A stretch of 64,000 nt of DNA, taken from Scylla paramamosain. Lineage: Eukaryota > Arthropoda > Malacostraca > Decapoda > Portunidae. This document shows, piece after piece, positions 1 through 13,636 of this stretch. Position numbers and translations under genes: made by a program. Below the pieces are notes generated by a model. It searched no databases. It was not told where the DNA came from and worked only from the letters and a program-made list of their open reading frames with translations. Each line of letters opens with the position of its first letter. Position 1 is the first letter of the stretch. Location of the stretch: contig NC_087181.1 in NCBI RefSeq assembly GCF_035594125.1, forward strand, positions 301,001 to 365,000. The letters run 5' to 3'.

Positions 1-676
1 CGTGAAAACTTATTATTTGCCAAGAATGATTCATGATGATTGCGGTGCATGAAATCAAAGCAGAAATAATGGTGCTGATGTTTAGTAGACGCTTGTGAGT
101 GAGTGATAATTGTGAGGGAGCAGAGCGAGGGATTCCGAGCGTAATTTGTTGTCTTGGCCTTAGGTAGTAAATCGTTACCTGATAAATATTATTCTTATTA
201 TTGACTTAAATTACGTCATTACGAAGACAAGCGAAATAATAACTGTGCGGAATGTCCAGTGTGGTCTGCGCATGGACAATGGACGTGTAATATTTCTTCT
301 AGTTTTATCATTTTATCTCCTAAATAAAATATTGTCCAAGTCAGGAACAAAAACCTCAAAGTGTTCACAATCACCTCTACGTTATCTTTAAGATCCCGTA
401 TATTTTCCATTGCCTACAGTGAAATTTCTCATACTGCAGCATATGATTGATATCTTGTTCTTTAGTTATGTGACATGTGGTAGCTTCACAAATACTGCAG
501 TGGATGTTGCGTATTGTATCAGGAAGTTTCAACGAAAAGTATTCACGAATGCATTCACCAATACTTCCATCCAGCACTCATATTCATGTTCGAGTTGAAA
601 GTATTTCTGAATTTTTCGTATTGGTAGTAATTTTAAGTGTACGTATTCCAACACACAATTCTTGTATTCACTCCAT

Positions 677-677
<1 letters not shown>
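1..677. other. Non-coding flank, no gene recognised
   Basis: I see no conserved coding sequence, RNA gene or repeat in these bases. Short open frames run into the (CA)n tract that follows and have no protein-like composition before it. Confidence 0.5.
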
Positions 678-2056
<1,379 letters not shown>

Positions 2057-2082
2057 AAGATCCATATGCATCTATTTTGTTT

Positions 2083-2204
<122 letters not shown>

Positions 2205-2355
2205 ATTTATTTTTTTTTATTTATACAAATCTACATCATATGTGTTTACAGAGTTGCTGTACATATACTTTACATATTTAATACAGCAATTTAGGCTAAA
2301 GAAGTCACTGTTAATGCCTTCTATCTGAAAGCCTCTCTTTGTCTGTCTGTGGCAA

Positions 2356-3081
2356 TCACACATTCACTGCAGTCTTGAACTGCTGCCTGATCCAGCCCTC
2401 AACACTTGGCTGCACGGTAACAAACGCGTTCCACCAGCCGATGTATGTGTTCAGAAACTGTCTTTGCTGGTGCCACGTTCTGCACCTGGGCTGGAGCAGC
2501 TCCCCAGGGGCGCGTGTGACAGCTCTGGTAGTGACTTCGGCATATCGGGCAGGCTGTCGGAGAGCCTGTAGGTGCGGCACCCGTTGCTGTTGCATCTTGA
2601 ACATGACGGTGAGGCCCGCCACGTCTCGCCGGTGCTGGAGGGTGTGCAGTGCAGGCTGAAGGCCGAGCTCACTGTTCCTGATGAGCCTCGCCGCTCGGTC
2701 CTGCACCTTGTCCAGGAGAGCGAGGTGCTTGTTTGCCGCGCCGCCCCAGACAGGCAGGCGTACTCCAAGGAGGAGCGGACCTGCACCTTGTAGAGTAACT
2801 CCAGTCCCTTGGCGTCAAGGAGGTAGGAGATTCTCCTCAAGGATGCCAGCTTCCCCGAGGCCTCTCTGGTGAGTCGCTCCACGTGGGTTCTGAAGGTCAA
2901 CTTACGGTCGTAAGTGACCCCCAGCACCTCCACCTCATCCCGCGGCGTCAGTGTCTCCCCGTTGAACGTGAGGCGCGGGGCTCTACTTGTCCTGTTGATT
3001 GTGAGCTGCTGGGTTTTGTGAGCGGCAAACTTTACTTGCCACTTCCTTCCCCAGGCTGCAACGCGGCTCAGGATGGCGTTG
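2356..3081 (-). pseudogene. LINE reverse-transcriptase C-terminus (family 2), frameshifted
   Basis: Read on the minus strand, the sequence gives RT thumb/C-terminal text: ...SRAPRLTFNGETLTPRDEVE (about 2930-3000), VLGVTYDRKLTFRTHVERLT, then LLYKVQVRSSLEYACL, followed after a frameshift (about 2745-2765) by NKHLALLDKVQDRAARLIRN and a tail that ends in a TGA stop at 2356-2358. The two halves lie in different frames, so the copy is broken. It is a different family from the piece at 1015-1919. Its 5' truncation abuts the (CT)n tract at 3084. Confidence 0.85.
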
Positions 3082-4547
<1,466 letters not shown>

Positions 4548-4620
4548 GGCCTGTTGGTCTAGGGGTATGATTCTCGCTTCGGGTGCGAGATGGTCCCGGG
4601 TTCAAATCCCGGACAGGCCC
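4548..4620 (+). tRNA. tRNA-Pro-CGG: tRNA-Pro (anticodon CGG), one extra base
   Basis: Acceptor GGCCTGT pairs with ACAGGCC. The anticodon loop is TTCGGGT between CTCGC and GCGAG. The T arm is CCGGG-TTCAAAT-CCCGG. It is 73 nt, one more than the other proline genes here, because of an added T just after the anticodon stem (GCGAGATGG against GCGAGAGG). It may still fold, but it could be a drifting or non-functional copy. Confidence 0.9.
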
Positions 4621-4742
4621 GACGTGTATTTTGGAAAATATTTATTAGATTGCATTTCATAGATGAAAAGGCACCCAGAAGGAGAAACGTATACAAAGGT
4701 GAACAAACGCGTTCAGCGGTTGAGCGGAGGGCAACGTATGTT

Positions 4743-4747
<5 letters not shown>

Positions 4748-4774
<27 letters not shown>
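4748..4774. repeat. (GT)n microsatellite
   Basis: A short GT tract of about 27 bp in the spacer between two tRNA genes. Confidence 0.9.
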
Positions 4775-4778
<4 letters not shown>

Positions 4779-4950
4779 GCAAGTATCTTGAAAGCTTCAA
4801 ATTTTATTATTTCTGTAGATTTTGGTAGATGCGCCTAGTATATGCCATGAACGTTTAGTGTTTGCTGTACTAGTTTGCAGTAAAAAAAAAAAAAAAATGT
4901 GTAGGTAGTTAGTTACTTGTGAAGGATATATAAGAAAAATATTTGACCTT

Positions 4951-5022
4951 TGCCGTGACCAGGATTCGAACCTGGGTTATTGCGGCCACAACGCAATGTA
5001 CTAACCACTATACGATCACGGC
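4951..5022 (-). tRNA. tRNA-His-GTG: tRNA-His (GTG)
   Basis: Reverse complement gives acceptor GCCGTGA pairing with TCACGGC, anticodon loop TTGTGGC between TTGCG and CGCAA, and T arm with GGTTCGAATCC. It is 72 nt and identical over its whole length to the plus-strand gene at 11413-11484. Confidence 0.96.
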
Positions 5023-5469
5023 CGGGAAGGTCCTAGGAACGAAATGCAGATTCCGTCTAGAATTGCAGGTAGTTTTCAGGTACAGCTCTCTATATGCCCC
5101 TATTATGGAATTATTTTCCTCATTCTTCGAACCAAACACAGGAAAGTGCTTCCTGTTAGAAATACTTTCATTCCTACCATCGATTTTCCTTTGACTGTCA
5201 AGACAACTTTAAACGCTGTCACGAATTTATTCAATAAATGTGTTAGAACAACAGTTTTATTGAATACTCTAACCTACGTGTGGCTGTTGATTTAATGAAA
5301 CATTGAAGACATGAAGATATCGATGTGTGTTCTTTGTGAAGAGGAATCATACTCCTTTGTTATGAATCTCAATCAACATTTAAATTCCTCAGAGGTATGT
5401 AAACAAAACTGTTTCTTTTGATATATGGTGAAATATTGATGTATTGCTAACACAGACAATTTTCAAGTT

Positions 5470-5472
<3 letters not shown>

Positions 5473-5553
<81 letters not shown>
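5473..5553. repeat. (AT)n microsatellite
   Basis: About 80 bp of AT repeat, self-complementary and able to form hairpins, lying 60 bp upstream of tRNA-Pro. Confidence 0.97.
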
Positions 5554-5556
<3 letters not shown>

Positions 5557-5612
5557 TTTTTTCTTGACAAGACTCAACCAAATAGGTGTACATAAGCCCT
5601 TCTTGGAACGCT

Positions 5613-5684
5613 GGCCTGTTGGTCTAGGGGTATGATTCTCGCTTCGGGTGCGAGAGGTCCCGGGTTCAACTCCCGGACAGGCCC
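5613..5684 (+). tRNA. tRNA-Pro-CGG: tRNA-Pro (CGG)
   Basis: Same acceptor and anticodon arm as the copy at 4548 but without the extra base (72 nt). The T loop reads TTCAACT instead of TTCAAAT, a single difference from its relatives. Confidence 0.94.
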
Positions 5685-5954
5685 GTCTTGTTTTCTAAAG
5701 ATTGCACTTGAAAGTTAATGCATCTTGTATGGTATTTTCACATGCCTTTGCAGATTCATTCTTCATAAAACCTTTTTTTTTATTTACTTGTATGTAAAAG
5801 AAAATAATAAAAGAAAATGCATGAAAAAAATTATGGATTTCATGTTTTCTTGTACAAGCTGACATTCCACATGGAAACCACTTGCCCCGCAGCACTGAAA
5901 GGTACTATATATTACAAGAAAGTGGGTCATTACAAACAAATTTGAGAAAATACT

Positions 5955-6026
5955 GGGCCCGTCCGGGATTTGAACCCGGGACCTCCTGCACCCAAAGCAG
6001 GAATCATACCCCTAGACCAACGGGCC
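5955..6026 (-). tRNA. tRNA-Pro-TGG: tRNA-Pro (TGG)
   Basis: Reverse complement: acceptor GGCCCGT pairs with ACGGGCC, anticodon loop TTTGGGT between CCTGC and GCAGG, T arm intact. Relative to the plus-strand TGG gene at 11040 the acceptor carries a compensated pair change (GGCCCGT/ACGGGCC against GGCCTGT/ACAGGCC), which supports selection for folding. Confidence 0.96.
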
Positions 6027-6312
6027 GTTGAAGTATGTTGCTGAAGGAGATTGATATAAACGCATTTCCTACTTAATACTGCTAACTAGTAATATGTGAT
6101 ATAGTTACCTAGCATCAACCGGTGTCCTTGTTACTATTAGTACCCTATTCTTACAGGTACCTCTACTTCTTAACAACAACCGTGGAAGACGGTAAAGAGG
6201 CCTTCAAGCATGCAGATCACGCCTTGTATTAGTGCAGTATTTGTGTAGAACTGTATGTCAATTAATGCATATGCCGCATTTTATATAAATTAATATTAAG
6301 AATGTTAACTAT

Positions 6313-6384
6313 GCGATGGTGGTATAGTGGTGAGCATAGCTGCCTTCCAAGCAGTTGACCCGGGTTCGATTCCCGGCCATCGCA
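6313..6384 (+). tRNA. tRNA-Gly-TCC: tRNA-Gly (TCC)
   Basis: Acceptor GCGATGG pairs with CCATCGC. The anticodon loop is CTTCCAA between GCTGC and GCAGT. The T arm contains GGTTCGATTCC. It is 72 nt and identical to the minus-strand gene at 12253-12324. Confidence 0.96.
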
Positions 6385-7043
6385 ATGATGCCTTTTATAC
6401 ATATATACTCAAAATTATGTTCACATTGCAGAATTTATGCCACTTGGAAAGCAAATGCAGTAATCATCATCTTTTAATAGAAAAGCTCTTATTTTCGTCA
6501 GATTATCAAGACCGAAATATTGCTAGAGTGCATCCAGACTTGGTACTCAGAATGTTGGCTATACCCGTCCGCGTTTTTACCATCTCAACTCCGGTGTGAC
6601 CTGCCCTGACCTGGGCCAGCAGGGCGCGGCCTTGGAGATTCACGTGTCAAGCACACAGGGGCGGCAGCGCCGCACGGCCTATGTGCGCTATCAAAGTGAA
6701 TGTGTACCGGACGTTGTTCCATCATCAAACCGAAACCCATAAAAAAAGAAAGGAAAAAAAAAAAAAGCAGTCGCATATAGGAACTCAGAATTTTGAGAAA
6801 AAAAAAAAAAAGGATAATTAAGATTATAGCAGGAGCGAGAGAGGGAGATGGGAGTCATATGCGTGTCAGCTGTGAACGTGACTCAATGTGAGACAGGTAC
6901 AACCAACACCCCTAGTACCAAATAAGGCTGGATTCACTAGTGATTCACTTACAAATGGAAATTAGGTGGCATAAATTATATTTTCCTTATAGAAATGCTA
7001 CCATCACAGTGTTGTAAAACAATGGGAATTATATATAAATATG
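6385..7043. other. Spacer between tRNA-Gly and tRNA-Phe
   Basis: About 660 bp. A short CpG-rich stretch at 6600-6700 and two A tracts are visible. No gene recognised. Confidence 0.5.
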
Positions 7044-7116
7044 GCCTAGATAGCTCAGTTGGGAGAGCGTTAGACTGAAGATCTAAAGGTCCCCGGTTCG
7101 ATCCCGGGTCTGGGCA
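7044..7116 (+). tRNA. tRNA-Phe-GAA: tRNA-Phe (GAA)
   Basis: Acceptor GCCTAGA pairs with TCTGGGC (one T-G pair). The anticodon loop is CTGAAGA between TTAGA and TCTAA. B box is GGTTCGATCCC. It is 73 nt and identical to the minus-strand gene at 14736-14808. Confidence 0.96.
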
Positions 7117-7544
7117 ATGCCCATTTTACATTTTAGAAAAAAAAAAAAAAAAAAAAAAAAACTAGAGAGGGCTAGTTTTATTTCCAGTTTTTAATCTACT
7201 TGCATGTTTGCATACATTATAGTATAAAAACGGAGTCAGCACTAAAATTTATGACACAGATATTGCAAGCACATTATTTTCAAACAAGCATCATAATGTC
7301 TAAAAGCAGCGAGGAAATATGTCATAAATTCCATAGCTAGTTCATTAGTTGTGTCTCACTTCTTTCAACTAATCAGACCTTTGTTTATAATCCTGTTCTT
7401 TTCAGAAACGGCATTCTGAGTGGACTTAATGAGGGCTGTATGTTTCTAGTGGATACTTTGGGCAGTTTTCATGTTGTGATACCTTATGATATACCTTTGA
7501 TTTTTGTTATTTTTGCTTATGGCGTTCTTGTGTAATCAGTAATT

Positions 7545-7694
<150 letters not shown>

Positions 7695-7922
7695 CACACA
7701 CGCAAACACATTCTCCTTTTTCAAATTTTGATTTACACTTATAAACATAAAGGTGTCCCTTACACAATCGTGATCGATTGCCTCGGCGTATGGATCGAAC
7801 CTCAGCATATGGATTTGTCTTGGACTAAAATTAGAAATGTTTGTTAACATTGAAGTGTTCAGATATCATGAGAATATCATCGCATTCAATATATAAATTT
7901 TAGTTCTTGAATGTATACTTAT

Positions 7923-7995
7923 GGCCGTGTGGCCTAATGGATAAGGCGTCGGACTTCGGATCCGAAGATTGCAGGTTCGAGTCCTGTCACGGTCG
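7923..7995 (+). tRNA. tRNA-Arg-TCG: tRNA-Arg (TCG)
   Basis: Acceptor GGCCGTG pairs with CACGGTC (one G-T). The anticodon loop is CTTCGGA between TCGGA and TCCGA. D arm has TGGCCTAATGG and the T arm GGTTCGAGTCC. 73 nt. Confidence 0.95.
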
Positions 7996-8175
7996 AAGTG
8001 ATCTTTTCCTGTATTATGTGATAATAAAATCATAATATAAAATGAGTTAGAAGTATAGTGAAGATTTTATGCTGTCTTTAATCTGAGTTTATATGTATGT
8101 GAATCAACATTTTTTTTTTTTTTTACGGTCATGAAATGCAAGACAAGAATAAACATGACAGCAAAGTAAAGGCAT

Positions 8176-8257
8176 GACGAGGTGGCCGAGTGGTTAAGGC
8201 GTTGGACTGCTAATCCAATAGGGTCTCCCTGCGTGGGTTCGAATCCCATCCTCGTCG
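8176..8257 (+). tRNA. tRNA-Ser-GCT: tRNA-Ser (GCT)
   Basis: An 82-nt type II tRNA. Acceptor GACGAGG pairs with CCTCGTC, the anticodon loop is CTGCTAA between TTGGA and TCCAA, and a long variable arm precedes GGTTCGAATCC. Single copy in the window. Confidence 0.96.
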
Positions 8258-8628
8258 AAATCGATCTTTTATCGGTTCATACTTTCGTTTTGAGTCATTT
8301 AAGGCTAAAATGCTAACCGTAGCAAGCTTAAGATTAACCATTATTTTGTTTTCAATAGATATTGTTAGTGATGTACTTTTTTTCACGTTGTGCTAAAGTA
8401 GCTGGGAATGGATCAATAGTTCTTTTCTTTCTACCGTAGATTTGTCAGTAATGTAGTACAACTTTGTATTTAGGTCCACACCATTACTGCATGAGGAAGT
8501 ACAATGAGACTTGTTGAATTGTTCATCAACAATGATAGGTTAAAGATCTGTTTTTACTTAATACTTACTAAGAGACTGTTGACTGTTGACAACTTGGTAC
8601 AAATGACAACACTAGTTATGCAGTAAAA

Positions 8629-8630
<2 letters not shown>

Positions 8631-8691
<61 letters not shown>

Positions 8692-8752
8692 CTTTCGAGC
8701 GTGCCCAACCGCGCTTGCGTGCAAGAGAGAGAGAGAGAGAAAGAGAGAGAGA
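8631..8752. repeat. (GT)n-(GA)n compound microsatellite
   Basis: GT repeat 8631-8667, GA repeat to 8690, a 33-bp non-repeat insert, then GA repeat to 8752. It lies in a 1-kb spacer (8258-9322) that otherwise shows no gene. Confidence 0.95.
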
Positions 8753-9237
8753 ATGAATATAGATTGTGATTATCATTCATGATAATAAAAAAAAAAAAAA
8801 AAAATGCTGCACAGATCAGAACATGAATTTTGCTACAATATTCAATGTTAATTTTTTAAAAGAAAACCAGAGCCTTATTATCATGAAATTCAGTATTGCT
8901 TTTGCTATTGAATCTAACACATACTATATTACTCTTGGCCAGGCTCATCCATATTGGATAATGGGGTAGTATAATTGTACTCTCATCCACATTAACGACA
9001 AAGAATTCCAATGATTGTTTACCAACATAACTTTGATGGGGTATCATGACAATTAAGACGCTTGCCTGACAGTTTCGATATTTATGATTTTAATTTTCCA
9101 AACATTCGGGTTGAAGTCACCATTAGAAGACCATTTAATTGTCATTGTCATTGTCGATTAAAAATAATCTTCAAAATTTTACCATCACTCTTAGTGACAC
9201 TTAATTACATTAGCAGTTTCAAATTCATATAATAATT

Positions 9238-9238
<1 letters not shown>

Positions 9239-9284
<46 letters not shown>
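9239..9284. repeat. (CA)n microsatellite
   Basis: About 45 bp of pure CA repeat upstream of tRNA-Cys. Confidence 0.96.
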
Positions 9285-9285
<1 letters not shown>

Positions 9286-9322
9286 GTTATTTATGTCAAA
9301 TCAATTGATAGATGACGTCGTG

Positions 9323-9394
9323 GGGGGTGTAGCTCAGTGGTAGAGCATTCGACTGCAGATCGAGAGGTCCCCGGTTCAATCCCGGGCGCCCCCT
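9323..9394 (+). tRNA. tRNA-Cys-GCA: tRNA-Cys (GCA)
   Basis: Acceptor GGGGGTG pairs with CGCCCCC (one T-G). The anticodon loop is CTGCAGA between TTCGA and TCGAG. B box is GGTTCAATCCC. A long run of T starts two bases after the gene and would serve as a Pol III terminator. Confidence 0.95.
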
Positions 9395-9724
9395 CTTTTT
9401 TTTTTTTTTTTTTTTAATTTTTAATAAGAAATCCCTGGAAGTTGTTGTGGTGTTCCTGTGATTTTCTACTTAACCATGGAAAGGAAACTGAATAAGAAAA
9501 GTTATTAAATTCATTTTTGTGATGTGTTTTAATTCTTTCGACAGTAGTTCATATAATGTTAGAAAACGTAATTTACCGTTCATTATTTGTAAGCTGATGA
9601 CAGTTTGATGAAAAATATCTGTAATGATGAAAACTATCTGTAATATTAAAAGAAGTGAAGTAATTTCCTAAGTTCTTGCTTGTGGGGTTTAAATAGATCA
9701 TGGAAAGCATCAGATGAAAACTTC

Positions 9725-9806
9725 TGGCAGCGGTGGGATTCGAACCCACGCCTCCGAAGAGACTGGTGCCTTAAACCAGCGCCTTAGACCGCTCGGCCAC
9801 GCTACC
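9725..9806 (-). tRNA. tRNA-Leu-TAA: tRNA-Leu (TAA)
   Basis: 82-nt type II tRNA on the minus strand. Acceptor GGTAGCG pairs with CGCTGCC (one T-G), the anticodon loop is TTTAAGG, a variable arm has CTCTTCGGAG, and the T arm GGTTCGAATCC. No intron. Confidence 0.95.
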
Positions 9807-10085
9807 GTAGTGCACTTGTTACAGAAGTGCCTTTAAGTAAAATTTTATTGATATTTTATTTTCAAAAACACTGTGATAAGTTCTTGTAGGTTACATGCGT
9901 GAGGATCATTAATTGAATAATTAGCACTTTGACAGCAACGTGTGTTAGTATATGCCTGCCTTATTTAAGAAAATTAGTGTCCATTACAGTTCATTTACAT
10001 TCACTTGAGCGGGAACATCATGCGTGTGTCATTTGTGAACTAGTCATGTAAAGTAAATTTATTTACTCGAGCTTCGAAGATTGCT

Positions 10086-10157
10086 GGCCTGTTGGTCTAG
10101 GGGTATGATTCTCGCTTAGGGTGCGAGAGGTCCCGGGTTCAAATCCCGGACAGGCCC
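10086..10157 (+). tRNA. tRNA-Pro-AGG: tRNA-Pro (AGG)
   Basis: Acceptor GGCCTGT pairs with ACAGGCC. The anticodon loop is TTAGGGT between CTCGC and GCGAG. 72 nt. Its 3' half is the outer end of the left arm of the fold-back palindrome that follows. Confidence 0.95.
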
Positions 10158-10411
10158 TTGGAGCCTTTTTTATTTTTTTTATATATAACATCTGTCATCA
10201 TGATTTCACAAATCTATAGTCAATACCAGAGGTTCCCGGTTCCCTTTTATAAAGTTTAATAGAGAGTTTTCTACTAAACTTTATAAAAAAGAACCTCTGA
10301 TATTGACTATAGATTTGTGAAATCATGATGACAGATACTCTAATAAAAAGGCTCCGAGGGCCTGTCCGGGATTTGAACCCGTGACCTATACATATAATTT
10401 AGTAGAAAACT
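10128..10411. repeat. Fold-back palindrome containing the tRNA-Pro 3' half
   Basis: The left arm (about 10128-10264) runs from the variable loop of tRNA-Pro(AGG) through its 3' flank. The right arm (about 10271-10387) is its reverse complement with a few mismatches and small indels, for example GGCCCTTGGAGCC against GGCCCTCGGAGCC and CATCTGTCATCATGATTT in both. The arms meet at a loop of only about 8 nt. Just after the right arm, TTTAGTAGAAAACT (10398-10411) repeats a segment next to the palindrome centre in the direct orientation. This layout is what a snap-back copy followed by a return to the original template would leave. Confidence 0.88.
10358..10387 (-). pseudogene. Truncated tRNA-Pro 3' half
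   Basis: Thirty bases on the minus strand match the T arm and acceptor 3' strand of tRNA-Pro, with one substitution (GGTCACGGG against GGTCCCGGG). The anticodon half is missing. It forms the outer end of the right palindrome arm and cannot be a tRNA on its own. Confidence 0.9.
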
Positions 10412-10799
10412 TGTGTGCATCTTTATTTGTTAATTCATGGATGTCTGTCAACTGTTCGGAGTCTGTTACACCTGTGTCTTCTGTTCTCTTTCACGTAATG
10501 TTCCTCATAAAAAAAAAAATGTTATTTTTTAAATGAACAAAAAATGCTCAACAAGAGGCCTTTATGTGAAAGGACTGTACCTAAAGATCATATAAATCCT
10601 CTAGTATGTGACTGCCCAATTATTATTGTCATTCATGACAAATAATACTTGCCTGTTGCACAAAAAGATTTCGCGGAAAAAGTTTTTTTTTTTTTTTTTA
10701 CTCATTTGTGTTGAGCGATTACTATTCGTATAGAGTTTCTCATCTTATCTTTATATTGTTTGTACACCTCCATGAATAAATATGCTTAAAAATATAAAT

Positions 10800-10802
<3 letters not shown>

Positions 10803-10847
<45 letters not shown>
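10803..10847. repeat. (AT)n microsatellite
   Basis: About 45 bp of AT repeat in the spacer between the palindrome and the next tRNA-Pro. Confidence 0.95.
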
Positions 10848-10850
<3 letters not shown>

Positions 10851-11039
10851 CTTCGTACACTTCATTCTTTGCGAAGGGTGGTCATTGTGGCAGCAATAAG
10901 AGTTTTACATCCGTCAAGTAAGAAACGAATGGCGAGATGAATATAATATGTTGCAGTGTCATATTTATAAGTCGTATTCGAAGTGTTACTGTGAAATTTG
11001 CGCGAGTCTATATTTTTACATAACTATTTTGTTCCATAT

Positions 11040-11111
11040 GGCCTGTTGGTCTAGGGGTATGATTCCTGCTTTGGGTGCAGGAGGTCCCGGGTTCAAATCC
11101 CGGACAGGCCC
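11040..11111 (+). tRNA. tRNA-Pro-TGG: tRNA-Pro (TGG)
   Basis: Acceptor GGCCTGT pairs with ACAGGCC. The anticodon loop is TTTGGGT between CCTGC and GCAGG. 72 nt. Second TGG gene in the cluster, opposite in direction to the one at 5955. Confidence 0.96.
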
Positions 11112-11412
11112 AGATATTTTTTAACATTTGCATAAATATATTGTATGTAGCATGTAATTCTTAGTCTTCATATTGATATATTTTTAAGTTGTATGTGTAT
11201 ACACTGTGTGAGGTTTTCTTTTCATACTTCTTGAGCTCTAATAGGGATGCTTTTTCTGCATCATGTCTTGATGTAAAATTTTCAAATGTTAATTGATAAA
11301 AAATCGAGCCATTTCATGAAACTATGTATTTTTCTTGTGAAAAGACAAGAAATATAATGAGTAAATGTTTGATTTAATAGTAAACTTTCTGCATTGATGT
11401 TGTGCCATTGTG

Positions 11413-11484
11413 GCCGTGATCGTATAGTGGTTAGTACATTGCGTTGTGGCCGCAATAACCCAGGTTCGAATCCTGGTCACGGCA
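11413..11484 (+). tRNA. tRNA-His-GTG: tRNA-His (GTG)
   Basis: Acceptor GCCGTGA pairs with TCACGGC. The anticodon loop is TTGTGGC. Identical to the gene at 4951-5022, while the 5' flanks differ. The first few downstream bases (AAAGGT) are shared. Confidence 0.96.
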
Positions 11485-11999
11485 AAAGGTGAATGTTTTA
11501 TTATCTCGGTATTGATCTTTGCGAGGTTTTCGGATAATGTTCGAGAAATACTATATTAAGACTTTTGTGGTGGAGGATTGAAATAGTAGTAATAGAAAAG
11601 TAACATATAAAAGACTGGTATAATATTAAGGATCTATAGTGAATACTTTTTCATTTTTCAATTATTTTTTTCATTTGTAATTATGTACAATCAAATACAT
11701 ACCCATGCTTGTGAAAATGTCAAACTTATGAAAGCTTAATGTTACCAGTGCATCTATAAATAAAACACTTTTACGTGTCATGTAGTGAATACGCATACTC
11801 CTTTTTTTTTAAGTATTTTTGAATTTTTTTTTTTTCTTTAGTGACATGTTGTAATGATGAGAAGCTAATTTATTTAAGTCTTATTCAACCTGTCATGTGA
11901 ATTAAAGCCGTTAGCAATACTAATAGGATTGATAAATTTGTTGAGATGGGAAAATGAAACCTTCAGTATATTAATAAGCCAAATGGCGAGGTGTGACGT

Positions 12000-12072
12000 G
12001 CCCGGCTAGCTCAGTCGGTAGAGCATGAGACTCTTAATCTCAGGGTCGTGGGTTCGAGCCCCACGTTGGGCG
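12000..12072 (+). tRNA. tRNA-Lys-CTT: tRNA-Lys (CTT)
   Basis: Acceptor GCCCGGC pairs with GTTGGGC. The anticodon loop is CTCTTAA between TGAGA and TCTCA. A box TAGCTCAGTCGG and B box GGTTCGAGCCC are intact. 73 nt. Confidence 0.96.
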
Positions 12073-12252
12073 CATATATTTTCCTTAGTGCTCACAGGTT
12101 GCTGTGTTACCTGTGTTATCTGTTCTCCATACTTCATCCTGCTTTATTTTAAATAAATTGTGTTATATGGATCTGCTTGACAAAAAAAAAAATATATATA
12201 TAAGGAATTTCCGAATGACTGCTGAGTTCTGGATGTTAAAAAGGAGATTTTT

Positions 12253-12324
12253 TGCGATGGCCGGGAATCGAACCCGGGTCAACTGCTTGGAAGGCAGCTA
12301 TGCTCACCACTATACCACCATCGC
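12253..12324 (-). tRNA. tRNA-Gly-TCC: tRNA-Gly (TCC)
   Basis: Reverse complement is identical to the gene at 6313-6384: acceptor GCGATGG/CCATCGC, anticodon loop CTTCCAA. Confidence 0.96.
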
Positions 12325-12649
12325 CCTGCCTTGTTAGAGGTTTGTTTTGGAATCGTATCAACTGGAAAGAGATTATCGAGATTTTTCTTCATGTATAGGT
12401 ACTCGCACCGTCATTGGTTAGTCGATCAGTATTACAAGGGGTCGGACTCGCCTTCCCTTTCTCTCGCTCACATGTCTTGTCGCGTCCCGGTCTCAATACT
12501 CTCAGTCCCTCAGTGCCACAGAGTGCCTCAAACCCTGACTCCTGTCTTCTCTGCCAGTCGATATCTAACTACACCTGTTCTTGTTTGCAAGTCATAATTC
12601 CGAATCATATTGATTATTAATATTACTGATGGTATTTGCTACTTACATT

Positions 12650-12653
<4 letters not shown>

Positions 12654-12711
<58 letters not shown>
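12654..12711. repeat. (CA)n microsatellite
   Basis: About 57 bp of CA repeat with one CAAA interruption, abutting the 5' truncation of the LINE fragment that follows. Confidence 0.96.
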
Positions 12712-12715
12712 TTTT

Positions 12716-13412
12716 CAGTGCCCCCTCCCCGGCTCACAGTGGGCCCTCACCCCCTCCAGGTGGTCCAATGTGCCAAGCTTCTCGGAGTCACGGTGGACGA
12801 CCAGCTGACCTGGAAGCAGCATGTCGCCAGCACCGTGAGATCAGCTACCTACAGGCTGTACATGCTGCGCAGACTCAGGTCGCTGGGGACGCCGACAGAT
12901 GAGTTAAGGGGGGTGTACCTCACCTTCATCCTCCCCAAACTCATGTACGCCTCCCCAGCGTGGTCCTCCTCCCTCACACACACTCAACAGCTACAGCTAG
13001 AGAGTGTGCAGAAAAGGGCGTGCAGGGTCATCCTTGGCCCTGCATACACCACCTATGAGGAAGCCCTGACCACCCTGAGTCTGTCCAGAATATCCACCAG
13101 GCACCGAGAGGCTCTGGAGAAGTTTGGGAAGGGACTACTGCATCATCCGCGTCTCAGAGACATGCTGCCGCCCGACGCGCCTCGCCCTGTCCGTGCCACC
13201 AGACACCACAACAAAATAACGCCCCTGAAGGCGCCGCGCACGGACCGGTACAGACTCAGTGCGATTCCCACCATGGTGCAAGCCATCAATCAATAGTATT
13301 TCCCTCCTAGATTAGTCTTACCGTTAGGATTAATGTTAAGTTTTTCCCCATCCCCTATGTACATTTTCAGTTTGTCAACTGCCTAAATAATAAACCGTTT
13401 ATTATTATTACA
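12716..13412 (+). mobile_element. 5'-truncated LINE (family 3), RT C-terminus plus 3' UTR
   Basis: One open frame reads to a stop at 13296: CAKLLGVTVDDQLTWKQHVA, then YLTFILPKLMYASPAWSSSL, then LESVQKRACRVILGP and RTDRYRLSAIPTMVQAINQ. This is the usual C-terminal layout of a non-LTR reverse transcriptase. The 3' UTR ends in AATAATAAACCG-TTTATTATTATTA. No stop or frameshift is seen in the retained part, so this is the youngest-looking LINE piece in the window, although 5'-truncated. Confidence 0.87.
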
Positions 13413-13423
13413 CACACACATAT

Positions 13424-13636
13424 TCTCAGACACATGCTGCCGCCTGGCACGCCTCGCCCGGTCTGTGCCACCAGACACCACAACAAGATAATGCCCCCAA
13501 AGGTGCCGCGCACGGACCGGTACAGACTCAGCGTGATTCCCACCATGGTGTGTGTGTTAGCTTTAGGATTAATGTTAAGTATTTCCCCACCCCCTCTGTA
13601 CATTTTCAGTTTGTAAACTGCGTGAATAATAAACCG

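Noticed and set aside
10128..10411. Reading the palindrome as a MITE with terminal inverted repeats
   Set aside because: The arms meet at the centre, the outer end lies inside a tRNA and no target duplication was seen. A snap-back copy fits better.
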